A program made the position numbers and the translations under genes. From Littorina saxatilis (lineage: Eukaryota; Mollusca; Gastropoda; Littorinimorpha; Littorinidae), in NCBI RefSeq assembly GCF_037325665.1, contig NW_027125834.1:7501-71500 (forward strand): DNA of 64,000 nucleotides, written 5' to 3'. The notes under the pieces are model-generated. The model saw only the letters and a list, made by a program, of their open reading frames with translations. It did no database searches and was not told where the DNA came from. Positions 44,421-55,458 of the stretch are shown one piece after another (position 1 is the first letter of the stretch; each line of letters opens with the position of its first letter).

Positions 44421-46390
44421 AACTTTGAAGGGCTCCTCTGACCTTGACATTGAAGCGAGGTCAACCAAAATGGTATCAGAAGATAAGGCTTTCTTTTTCT
44501 TGTATACCATACAAAACTAAGCCCGCTGTTTTTAATTTGTTTTCCAGAAAACTGGCACAATGTGAAATTTTGCAGTTTTTAGACCACATTAATTCTCCCT
44601 GTGACCTTGACCTTATGGTAAGGTCAAGGTTCTCAAGTATCTTTTTTGAGCTCTTGGGGTCATACAACATTTTGCAACATTTGGTGTTTCTTCACTTCAT
44701 AGCATTGGAGAAATATCCAAAGGTAATGTTCAGTACAGACAGATAAAGACGGGCAACAGACAACGGCTGGACGACCAGGGTGAGTATGTACGCTCACTTT
44801 TGCTACACATGCGAGTAGCGGCTATTATCCGTTGTTCACAAAACATTCCTATATAATGTTTGGAAACAATGGTAGGGATAAAAATCAACCGTTTCCAACT
44901 GTGCCAAAAAATCAAAAAGACGCGTTCTATAACGGTCAAACGGTCCCTTAACAGACTTGGGCGGGGTCGTCTAACGGTTGGCAGACAGCACAAACACCCT
45001 GTGACTGCTCGCAAGGAAAAAATAAATCTGGATGGCAGTATGGCTACAACTACGTCGTTTAGTGTAACCATAACCCCTGAATGTATGAACAGCAGAAAAG
45101 GCTGTCTTTGACGTCACTGTATAATAAGAAGCACAAAAGGGATTTTTTGGAACTTTCTCTTGGTTGGAGACAAACATGTCCGCAATGCATTCGTGCATCA
45201 AGCTATCCATGCAGTCGTTTATTGTTGATTCTTTAGCTCCTCTATGGCAGGGGGATTTTCACTTTGTTTTCCTTCAATTTCACTATGGGAGTTGTTCTTA
45301 ACATACGTTTGTTAAGAAAATTTTGGCTGATTGTAAAACAGCTGTAATATACGGCAGTCCAGGTTGTCCTTCAACTGTAAAAATGAAATAATGCTCTTTA
45401 AAGTATCATTTACAACAGTGGTGGCTGTTTTCACAAGTATGCTACAAAAAACACGACAATACATAATACATAAGGAAAAGACCTAGTTGGTGAGATAGGT
45501 AAATGTTATTTTTGTGTGACAGTTCTGATGGTTTTCAAAGGGCTAATTCTTTGCTTTACGACATATGCCCAACTGAAAACGCTTTAGCAACTCAAGTGCA
45601 CACGACAACCATCTAAATAGACTACATGTTCGCAGAAAACACAATACTGAATATAGAGGGAAAAATAACGGCTCTTTTTAAAAGCACTTTTAGTAGTGAA
45701 GTACTTTTAGGATTGTTTGGAATTTTTTACCAGCAGACACCCTTTCACTGCTGAGTGTTTTAGTATTGTAAGATGTGTGATTTGAATTTTGGTTTAAAGG
45801 TGCCTTTGGTTTGAACACCCCTACCCCTACGAGGCAGAAATACAAAGAAATAGAAGGAAATTGAGCCTATTTGGAACCAGACTTTAGTATGTTCCCATGG
45901 GGGGATTCACGGTGCGAATGACACTGTGTCAGCTTGTTCATTTATCTTTAGTATTTTCTTCAGCTTGAACTTTTAGGACCATGTATGAGGTTGTGGCAAG
46001 CTAAATACACAACACGACGACGTCTCGGAAAAATAGTAAGGATTATATAGGGAAAAACAACAGTGTCAGTTAATGTCCGTTTTGAAGGTGTTAGTGGTTG
46101 GGGATTTTGAAAAGCATCAGACATCAGGCAGATACAATCCTTTCTGCGTGTTCTGGTGCAGAAAGAGTTTTCAGTTTATACATTGGGGTGACCAGTAGAT
46201 ACCGTTTTACAACCATAGCCCCAAATGACATTTACAGAGCCCAAAGAAGGATTAGGGTCAATTTCAAAGCCACTTTTCCATTTGAAGCGCCAACTTTATA
46301 TGAAAATGTGTTTAATAAACATCAAAGGACTGAGGTTGAACTTTCTGATAAGGGACATTTTAAACCTAGTCATTGTCACTTCAACGTTGT
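44421..46390. repeat. Right arm of the large palindrome
   Basis: Reverse complement of 39001-43759 minus its insertions. It is uninterrupted and gives empty sites for the LINE fragment, G-B and the THAP-bearing insertion. Confidence 0.92.
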
Positions 46391-46739
46391 TCTCTTATTT
46401 GCTTGGATCACTAGTGCAGAGGGGGGCGATGCTTTACCACGTGCACCGGGAATGGGCTTTTTGGACGTAACGTGCATGGGAATGGGGAAATTGTTGGATC
46501 ACCGTGCATGGCACTTTTGGCCTCAACGTACACGTGCACAGACCCCCCCCATGGTGACCCTCAGTGCAGCAACCGGGCCCTGACGAAAACAATACAACCA
46601 AAACGGAGAAAGAGCGATAGAATCTACCTTTATCACTGCTGATGGATAGAGAGGGGGGGGGGGGGTCTATTACGGAGGGAGGGGGGGTGGTGGAGAGGGG
46701 GCGAATCTAGTGGGGAGGGGAGGCGGGGAGGGGGAGCAG
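46391..46739. other. Spacer, G-rich, nothing recognised
   Basis: Contains a G run (46655-46666) and a G-rich stretch to 46735. No gene. Confidence 0.5.
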
Positions 46740-47490
46740 GCATGGATCGAGTGGGTTTCGACAGGGGATGCCTATGGGCTCGCCCCTCGGAGCCAGGCCT
46801 CAACGATGGTTCTGAAGTCCTGGGGGGAGTCTGCCTCACAGCCTCTTGGGGGATCCCGTTATTCCAGAGGTGGATCGCAGACGGAAAGAACGACGTTCTG
46901 TGGGAGTCAGTGCGGGATTGGGGGACCTGTATACTATAGTCTGGTTGTGTGCCCCCTGGTGGATCTTGGGACCGATGTCAGTGTGCCTTCCCTTGGGGCT
47001 ACCTCGACCAGTCCACCCATGATTTTGTACATCATGGTGGCCTCGGTCACGGTGTGTGCCGTTGTATGAGGGGGTCCAGCTGGAGCCTGGAGACGGGTTC
47101 CGTTGCGCTAATGGTGGGTTTGAAGTCGCGCAGGATTATCCTTGCGGAGCGTAGCTGCGTCATCTCCAGGCTGTCGGACAGGCCCTTCTGACGTGGGCCT
47201 CAGACTGGGGAAGCATACTCCAAGACCGGTCTCACCAGCCCCTGATTGTAGCAGGTGGTTTGAACAGGATGGAGGCAGCCCCTGAGGTTTCGGTAAACAA
47301 AGGCACTGGGTTTTTTTGCCTTTGCTGTGGTGGCCTGAATGTGCGCTCCCCAGTGCATGTCTTTCGTGAGCTCCACGCCAAGGTACTTGGCCTTGTCCAC
47401 CTTCTGCAGTGTTTCCCCATGAAGGGTGTAGTTGGTGCAGACCGGTTTCCTCTTGCGGGTGACTGATAGGACGTTTTTCTGTTTTCTGAT
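46740..47490 (-). pseudogene. LINE RT C-terminal fragment (CR1/Jockey-like)
   Basis: Minus strand. In sense order: KAKYLGVELTKDMHWGAHI, RNLRGCLHPVQTTCYNQGLV, RPVLEYASPVWGP, LEMTQLRSARIIL and finally SFFPSAIHLWNNGIP. This is the palm/thumb and connector order of many LINEs of the Jockey/CR1 group. Several frame changes are present and the 5' part is missing. No target duplication was found. Confidence 0.8.
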
Positions 47491-47599
47491 GGTCCTTGGA
47501 AGAGAGCGAACTTGCAGCTAGGATGCGAAGGAGATAATTTAGAATCTTGATGTTAGACATAGATGGCCAAGAATCTGTCAAGGAGTCCAAAAAGTGTTA

Positions 47600-49175
47600 C
47601 AATTTTTAGACTTTTTTAAACCTCCTTAAATTTACATGAATAAACATCTCGGTATTCCTGTCCTTCAATTGCAGCATTTTATTTTCCAGTCAAGTGTTCG
47701 GTTTATCAAATATTTGCAGATAAAGCACAAATGACTGTATGTTACATTTACACCATAACATAATTTCAAGGTGCTGTCATTTTCTTAGGTTCAGCTTTAG
47801 GCAACTGTTTCACTATCCAATGGCTTGATGGCTGAATGTAGAGTTGATCTGTACTAATTAAAGCAACACTTGAAAAAAGTTTCTCCTGTCTCAATATAAG
47901 CAAAATCATTTATCCGTTAGTTACTTTACACCAAAGCCCAGAATCAAAGTTACAATTCAACATTTACCTATTTACACTGTTTTTAAAACAATGAAATTCT
48001 CTATGGAAGTGCAGAAAAGGTTCCAGTAAATTTTCATGTCATTTGTTTTGCAAACCTTAACCTCAATCATCAGGTTATTACTTAATTTGAAAAAAGCACG
48101 GTCAGCGGTGTAGAAATTATTATCAAATCACCCTCTTTAAATATTTTTACACTATTTTGGTCTGCAGTTTTTTGAGTTACAAACAAGAAATCATAACAAA
48201 TCCTTTTCACGATAGAATAGTCAGGTTGGTACTCCACTACGGTACCAAATGTTAATTTTACCCATGATCTGTACGTTACTTTACACCAAACAGCAAGTAC
48301 AAGGTACTACATTTACATTTAATGGACTATGCTCACCTCAGTTAAACAGTATTTCTAACTTGTTTGTTCTAAGCTACCTGTCTAAAGTCAAAATAAAGGG
48401 TTAAATTAATGGTTGTGCCTTTTTGGTTGTGTGTACATCTTTACACAAAAGGATGGTGTAAAGTAACATACAGAAGGCTCCGAAGATCTGCAGGTCCATT
48501 TGAAGGGTAATTTATCTTTTATTTAGCTCATAAACCCTCAACAGACTGTTATGTGCTGTTTTTAGCATTATTATGTGCTGCATATGGTCTCAGTAAAAAA
48601 ACAAGGTGATGTATGTTACATTTACACCAAAATGTCCCAACAGTGGTCCTTCTGAGGTAAATTTTGTCATTCAGTGTGCTTGTTTTCATGTTGAAACAAA
48701 GGTTTGGTCTTGCTGGTTGTTCTTTAAGCAATGATAAGTTATCTTCTGTCTCTAAAACAAATTCATTGTCATTTTCAAGTATTCTCAGTATGACATTGTA
48801 CGTTACATTTACACCCTTGTCAGATGGCCTCACTTAAGTCTCTCTACAAGCCAACAGGTGCAAGCACTAGGAATCCTGTGACCATAGTTTAACTACCAGG
48901 TGTCTGAGGTATAAGAAAACACACACTTTTGTGTATTATGGCATTATTTAAAGACTGTGACAAAACTTGTTTGGGCAAGTAGATACAATTTCTTAATTTA
49001 TTTCATTTACACCAAACGCATATTTTTAACTTAGAAGTACAATTAAATTACATCCAACACAACTTTTTCGCTCAATTTAAAAATAAATACAATCATCCTA
49101 CCTAATGACTTTCCTCTGCAATGATTTTCAAGTAAGTTTGACCAGAAAATTTTTTTTAAGATAGTTTCCCTTTTT
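47600..49175. other. Non-coding region with a recurring GTTACwTTTACACC motif
   Basis: No gene recognised. A motif close to TGTAyGTTACwTTTACACC recurs at about 47738, 47924, 48267, 48457 (inverted), 48611 and 48795. Shorter versions (ATTTACACCAA) lie at 49005 and at 49986 beyond the R1 repeat. Spacing is irregular (150-340 bp). Confidence 0.7.
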
Positions 49176-49978
49176 GACTCACATGCGAAGCAAAAGTGAG
49201 TCTATGTACTCACCCGAGTCGTCCGGACGTCCGTCCGGAAAACTTTAACGTTGGATATTTCTTGGACACTATTCAGTCTATCAGTACCAAATTTGGCAAG
49301 ATGGTGTATGATGACAAGGCCCCAAAAAACATACATAGCATCTTGACCTTGCTTCAAGGTCAAGGTCGCAGGGGCCATAAATGTTGCCTAAAAAACAGCT
49401 ATTTTTCACATTTTTCCCATTTTCTCTGAAGTTTTTGAGATTCAATACCTCACCTATATATGATATATAGGGCAAAGTAAGCCCCATCTTTTGATACCAG
49501 TTTGGTTTACCTTGCTTCAAGGTCAAGGTCACAGGAGCTCTTCAAAGTTGGATTGTATACATATTTTGAAGTGACCTTGACCCTGAACTATGGAAGATAA
49601 CTGTTTCAAACTTAAAAATTATGTGGGGCACATGTTATGCTTTCATCATGAGACACATTTGGTCACATATGATCAAGGTCAAGGTCACTTTGACCCTTAT
49701 GAAATGTGACCACAATAAGGTAGTGAACCACTAAAAGTGACCATATCTCATGGTAGAAAGAGCCAATAAGCACCATTGTACTTCCTATGTCTTGAATTAA
49801 CAGCTTTGTGTTGCATGACCTTGGATGACCTTGACCTTGGATCAAGGTCACATGTATTTTGGTAGGAAAAATGTGTAAAGCAGTTCTTAGTGTATGATGT
49901 CATTGCTAGGTTTAGTTATTTGACCTGTAAAGGTCAAGGTCAAGCATGTGAGTCGTATGGGCTTTGCCCTTCTTGTTT
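49176..49978. repeat. R1: TCAAGGTCA-rich repeat with GACTCACATGC ends
   Basis: Terminal inverted repeats GACTCACATGC (49176-49186) and GCATGTGAGTC (49944-49954); the family usually continues to CTTGTTTC. Inside are at least six AAGGTCA half-sites in direct or inverted tandem. It is inserted in the region with the GTTACwTTTACACC motif. Confidence 0.85.
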
Positions 49979-50911
49979 CATGATTATTTACACCAAATGT
50001 AACGTACTGACCAGCTAAAAAAGAACGTTCAAAATCCAAAACCTATGTTCAGATCAAACTTTCATTAATCTAACATATGTTTCTCCATCCATTTCTGGAC
50101 CTATTAAAAATTAGATTGAGATGATACCCTTATCAGTAACTTGGTTATTCAATGCCCAATGTACCATGCGTTTCGCGTAACGCCTTGTGTGCCCAAAAAG
50201 GTGCTTTTTTTCTTGAACAAAGTCAATTTTCTCAGCATCCAGACGACTGACAGACATAAATTTGGTATGGATAGAATCTGCATGAGGAATACTTCATAAC
50301 TGTATTGTTTATATTGTAGTCATTTAAAAACAGAATAAAATACAAAGTAATAAAAGTATCCAGAACAGGATTTTTGCATTTGGACACCTTGACAGATTCC
50401 TGACCTATATGTGTGTTTAAGCAGGCACTTCCAAAGTGCTATTATAAGGTAATTCCAAGGGAATTTCATATTAAAAAAATGTAGTCCGTCTTATCCCCCA
50501 CTCGATCCCCCCCCCTCCCAAAACACACCATATTCCTTCTGTTATTATCTCTGTAAGAACCCTCCCTCTACCTTCTCGTTCTCTCTCTTTTCACCATAGC
50601 TTAATTTGTTCTTTTCTGTCTTCATCTCTTTCCTGTCTGTTGCTGCTGCTTATCCTCTCCATTTACGTCTCACCTGGATCATTCCTCCTCCTTTCCCCGA
50701 CATACCCCATGTGCAATAATTGTTCCACATCCTCAAAATATTTAGTGGCATATTTTGCTATTCAGATAGACACGTGGCGGAATTGGGGGGTTGTGATGGG
50801 ATAGAACCCTATTTCAGCGATTTTTCATGCTTCTAGTTCTATGGAACTGGTTCAATATTGTTTATACATGTCTTTACAACAACAAAACTACAACTTGTAC
50901 AAGTGCACAGT
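49979..50911. other. Spacer, nothing recognised
   Basis: No gene. A C-rich stretch lies near 50499-50520 and a CT-rich region at 50570-50700. Confidence 0.5.
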
Positions 50912-51392
50912 TCCGGTTTCTCCCGCAGTGGGGCACTGCGGTTATGAAATTAAAGGCCCCTCCTGTTTTTGGAACCGCAGGAGCTTTCTAGTTTGCTGTT
51001 AGGTAGATTTTTGGTTCCTCTTTCCTGTCATGCTCTCTTTTTCTTCATGAATTCTTTTCTTTTTTCTGCCTTCTTGCTCATTCACCTGTATTTTTTCCAA
51101 AAATCTCTTCTCTTGCCGCTTGTCTCGCGATTCATGTATAGTTTAATCTGTTAGTGTTCTGATGTAAGTCCAGCAGTAGATAGGTTAAGCCTATTTTAAC
51201 ATACTGGAAACTGGTAATCTTCCAGTAGGTATTAATTTAGTTTTACTAAAGCCTACTGGGACACAAGTAATGGGTTAGTGCATTTGTAAACAGGAATCGC
51301 TTGACAAGTGGCCCCCTTCATCCCCCCCTTCCTCGTCCTGATATGGCTCTGCGTAGTCGGCTGGACGTTAAGCAACAAATAAACAAACAAAG
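50912..51392 (+). repeat. SINE-like repeat with AACAAATAAAC tail
   Basis: Begins with a small palindrome GCAGTGGGGCACTGC (50925-50939) and ends GGACGTTAAGCAACAAATAA plus ACAAACAAA. The GACGTTAAGCAAC 3' end and A-rich tail are typical of mollusc SINEs with a conserved 3' domain. No clear tRNA head or target duplication was found, so the 5' limit is uncertain. Confidence 0.6.
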
Positions 51393-51613
51393 TTCCGGTT
51401 TCACACAAACAGACAGTCTTTCCAGCGTTATCCTTCAATCAAAGATATTCAATTCTTCTTTCCAATGCTTGCCAACTCTAAAGATGATAATGAGCTACCC
51501 TAATTGGCCTATTTATCCAAGGAAACATTATAACATAATTTATGTCCTTGAACACAACAAAATCTTCAAACTGAAAAAGTGTCGAGCGCCGAAAGCCAAG
51601 TCAGTCATTCGAA

Positions 51614-51838
51614 ATGGAGAAACAAATCACAAAAAGATTAGGTTTTTTGCTCTTCAGTCTTCTCATCGTCAGTTTTTGTGTGTTTTTTACAGGCAAAAAC
51701 TCTCAAACTTTATGTTGTGTTGAGTACGAATACCGCTGCCTTGTTTGGTCCCAAAAGGGCAGAGAAGTGTGTATGCGCAATAAACATACGCAAAAAAAGT
51801 GTGTCTGCTCTTGTCAGAAAACAGTCGCATTGAAGTAA
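51614..51838 (+). CDS. Candidate small secreted cysteine-rich peptide
   Basis: 74 residues, intact from ATG to TAA. Residues 9-27 form a strong hydrophobic core (LGFLLFSLLIVSFCVFFTG), a likely signal peptide. The mature part of about 47 residues has seven cysteines, ordered CC, C, C and C-x-C-x-C, among basic residues (KGREVCMRNK, KKCVCSC). An AATAAA signal overlaps the stop (51836-51843). The design resembles secreted host-defence or signalling peptides, but I recognise no family. A splice-acceptor-like TGTGTTTTTTACAG at 51678-51691 means the signal part could instead be intronic. No neighbouring repeat explains it. Confidence 0.4.
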   Translation: MEKQITKRLGFLLFSLLIVSFCVFFTGKNSQTLCCVEYEYRCLVWSQKGREVCMRNKHTQKKCVCSCQKTVALK

Positions 51839-52403
51839 TAAAAAACGCTCGCGCTGGACCCGAGTACTCTTCAGACTGGCTCGCTCCCCCAGTATGAAAG
51901 TTTTTGTCTTGTGCACGTTTAAGATCAAGTGATTGCTCTGTGTGAATTACAGGCATTCCCTTTGCTATATAACTACATTGCATGCGAGCCGAGGATGTGC
52001 GTGGTGACTGGCCTTTCTCTTTTATTTGATCACAGTGAAAAATATACTGCCGACCCTCTTCATAACTGGTGAACTGGTGGCCCACGAAGTTCTTTTACTG
52101 TCCTGGCTCGCGGATTCTTGCATTTATCACGCCCCAGGTAGTTTTACCAAATTCTTTAATGTAAAGTGAAGGTAAAAGACTGAAACATATGTAAACAAAA
52201 GAAACCATAAGAAAAAATACAAATTAATATGAAAAGGAAACAAAACACAAAATTGCGACCTCTAAACCACCGCAGTCGCGACCGAACAACCAACGCTTGG
52301 TAGAAAATGGGGTACACGAAAAATCACATTATTCAAACACACAACGCACAAAGCCTGGCAAATCGTCTCGCATGCCCACAACCTGACCTACAAAAATCCT
52401 CTG
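51839..52403. other. Spacer, nothing recognised
   Basis: No coding signal or repeat match apart from the downstream SINE flank. Confidence 0.5.
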
Positions 52404-52415
52404 CGTGCGTGTGAT

Positions 52416-52809
52416 CTTCTTCTGTCTTCTTCTGCGTTCGTGGGCTGAAACTCCCACGTACACTCGTGTGTTTTTTGCACGAGTGGGATTTAACGTGTAT
52501 GACCGTTTTTACCCCCGCCATTTAGGCAGCCATACGCCGCTTTCGGAGGAAGCATGCTGGGTATTTTCGTGTTTCTATAACCCACCAAACTTTGACATGG
52601 TTTACAGGATCTTTTCCGTGCGCACTTGGTCTTGTGCTTGCGTGTACACACGAAGGGGGATAAGCCACTTAGCAGGTCTGCACATAAGTTGACCTGGGAG
52701 ATCGGAAAAATCTCCACACTTAACCCACCAGGCGGCCGCGGCCGGGATTCGAACCCTCGACCTTCCGATTAAGAGGCTGACGTCTTACCACCCCGCCACA
52801 GCGCCTGTC
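52416..52809 (-). mobile_element. SINE-1b, minus strand, perfect 12-bp TSD
   Basis: Same family as 25267-25655: B box GGTTCGAATCCC, CGTGTGTACACGCAAGCAC body, ACGTGGGAGTTTCAGCCC and AGAAG tail, all in inverse orientation. It is flanked by CGTGCGTGTGAT at 52404-52415 and 52810-52821. The two copies differ clearly, so they are not a recent duplication. Confidence 0.94.
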
Positions 52810-52821
52810 CGTGCGTGTGAT

Positions 52822-54152
52822 GATGCGGGAAATAACTAGCGCGCTGGCTGGCTATTCTATCAGGCTGCGTGTTGCCTGCCTGTGTGAATTCGTCCCACCG
52901 CCAAGTCGTTTTTGTGGTTTATTTCGCATTTAGGTCCCAGGTAACATTATGAAGTTTTAATACGATCAATCGGACCTATTATCAAGTTAGTGTATCAACT
53001 TTTGAACGAACTGCGCCCAGTAGCTTCCCAGCAATAAGCTGTTAAGTGGAGAAAGACACACACACACACACACACAATTAAAGTCTGCTGAGCCCATTGT
53101 ACTAGCGTACTCGGGGAAAACTTACATTTTGTAGGTTCTTAACTCTATACCAAGTTCAGAATAGCAGTATAAACGCTATTGTGTTTTCTGTGTAAGGTCC
53201 AATATTTTGACCCAAACAAATACAATATCTATGCCTAGTCAGAAAAACTCGAACAACTATCATACTATTATTATAATTATGTATTATACAGTAAAATCTC
53301 CAACTGATTACTTTGAAAAAGTCTGGAAAAATCGGTCGTAAAAAGGAGGGGTCTTTATTTGGAATGTGTGGGTAGAATTTTGTTCTAGGGGAGGCAACTT
53401 CTTTTTGAATGTTTTCTGTAAGCAGCTTTGTCCGCTTTCCAAACTGTTCGGAATAGACTCTTGATCTTTGATTATTGACTGTATCTGGTTTGTTTTTTCA
53501 ACTCCCAGACTTGTTTGTGATTCTGTTTGAAGTCACCACCTCTCAAAGATTTAGAATGAAATTGAACTAAGACTGAACACTTTGACAGACAACACCTCAC
53601 AAACTCAAGTCAAGAAAAGTATTGTAAATGTTCATTCAGGATAATTCATTCACTCAGTAGTCGAGCACACAATCCACAGAATACATACACTAACAAACAC
53701 AATGAACAAGCCAAAAAGAATGCTAGCGGGTCTGTAAGCAGAGCAGCATCCAATCTTGCATTATTGAGTTGTTTGCGGTCCTTCAATTGTGAAAGCAAAT
53801 TGTGAAACAGGGACAGCTGCTGGTCACTTAATTTGCACGCACTACTGACTGCTTTTGTTTGGTTGTTTCGTTTATGGGCTGACACTCCCAGGGCTCTTAC
53901 TTTTACTTACTTTTAATGCTTTTCAGCATACATTTTAATTCGTCTTCTGTCTTTCTAGGAAGATAATTTTTCGACCCACCTGTAAACAAGAATAGCAGAT
54001 GATGGACTCCGAGAACAGGCCTAGCCAAGGTTGGTAATACATATATACTGTCTTTGTTTTAAACACAATTTTATTCAGACTTGTACATACAGTATAAAAC
54101 ACAGAAATGAGAAACTTACATGGTCTCTTTAACATTATGTGGCGGGATAAGA
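52822..54152. other. Spacer, nothing recognised
   Basis: Contains a short CA repeat (53057-53077) and a 25-bp stretch (53868-53892) similar to the SINE-1 3' end. No gene. Confidence 0.5.
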
Positions 54153-54344
54153 CCCGCACGAAATGAACATATATGGCCATATAAGAGACATAATTATAAG
54201 AAACCTATAAGTTTCTTATAAGAAACATATAAGTTTCATATATGACAAGTAAAAAAACTGTGTATGTCAGTTATAGGAATAGGTTTCTTATAAGTCTCTT
54301 ATATGAAAAAGACCCCAATTCATATATCTATATTATATATATAC

Positions 54345-54838
54345 GACTAGTGTCTGTCTGTCTGTCTGTCTGTCTGTTCGCGATGCACGGCCAAAGTTCT
54401 CGGTGGATCTTTTTCAAATTTGGACACCGTATTCAGCTACACCCCGGACACTACCTCATCGATGAGATATTTCAACACGTGCCCTCAGCGCGCAGCGCTG
54501 TGCGCGCTGAACCGATTTTTGTTTTTGTTTTTTGTTGTTGTCGGGATCCACTACCAGTAACTCTTCCTTATCTTCTCCAGTGTTTTCAGCCGCGATTATC
54601 TCCCTTCCTCCATGTGGCGTCAATCCATATTCCCGTTACTACGTTACTATTTTTAGAAGGTCACTGCACGTTACTATTTTTAGAAGGTCTCCAGTGTTTT
54701 GCGCGTTTATCTCCTTTCCTTCGTGCGACGGCGAAGCCGGCGTACACCCGGCAAAGCCGGGTCACAGGCGCAGCCTGGTATTCGGCTCTACTTCTTCCCG
54801 GCGAAGCCGGTACCCGGTGAAGCGGGAATCATCTAGTG
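54345..54838 (+). repeat. E1: ACTAGTG-ended repeat with GCGAAGCCGG units
   Basis: Begins ACTAGTGTCTG(TCTG)n, continues with CGCGATGCACGGCCAAAG and ends with several CCCGGCGAAGCCGG-like units before ATCTAGTG. E2 is an inverted copy. Confidence 0.8.
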
Positions 54839-54970
54839 AATCATATATGAGAACCTGCACTTCCCGAAACCTATAGTTTTCTTATATGTTTCTTATATGA
54901 ATCAGAATTTAGGACTTAGAAAATGTTTGGATCATGCTGAATAACTGGTAATACTGGCTTTCATATATGT

Positions 54971-55458
54971 TTCACTAGATGAATACCCGCTTCGCCGGGT
55001 AACCGGCTTCGCCCGGAAGAAGTAGAGCCACGGTGATTGGCGCACCGTACGCCGGAGCCGGGAAGAAGTAGAGGAATACCCTGCTTCGCCGGGATGAAAG
55101 CGTTGTGGACAGTGACCTTCTAAAAATAGTAACGGGAATATGGATGAAAGCGTTGTGGACAGTGACCTTCTAAAAATAGTAACGGGAATATGGATTGACG
55201 CCACACGAAGGAAGGTAGATAAACACAAAACACTGGAGAAGATAAGGAAGAGTGAGTGGGAATGGATCTGGGAAGATGAACAGAAAAACCAAAATCCGTT
55301 CAGCGCTGCGCGCTGAGAGCATGTGTTGAAAATTCTCATCGACCAGGTTGTGTCCGGGGTCTACCTGAATATGCCCACCAAATTTGAAGCAGATCCATCG
55401 AGAACTTTGGCCGTGCATCGCGAACACACATACAGACAGACACAAGCCGTATATCATA
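54971..55458 (-). repeat. E2: inverted copy of E1
   Basis: Starts CACTAGATGAATACCCGCTT and runs to CGCGAACACACATACAGACA. It includes a perfect 50-bp tandem duplication (55092-55141, 55142-55191). E1 and E2 form a ~490-bp-arm palindrome with a 132-bp spacer. Confidence 0.8.
55092..55191. repeat. Perfect 50-bp tandem duplication
   Basis: Two identical consecutive 50-bp units starting GGATGAAAGCGTTGTGG. Confidence 0.95.

Noticed and set aside
46098-46583. 161-codon frame at the right palindrome end
   Set aside because: It crosses from the repeat arm into unique sequence and shows no domain; the mirror arm does not keep the frame.
53868-53892. 25 bp similar to the SINE-1 3' end
   Set aside because: Too short to separate from chance; no tail or target duplication.
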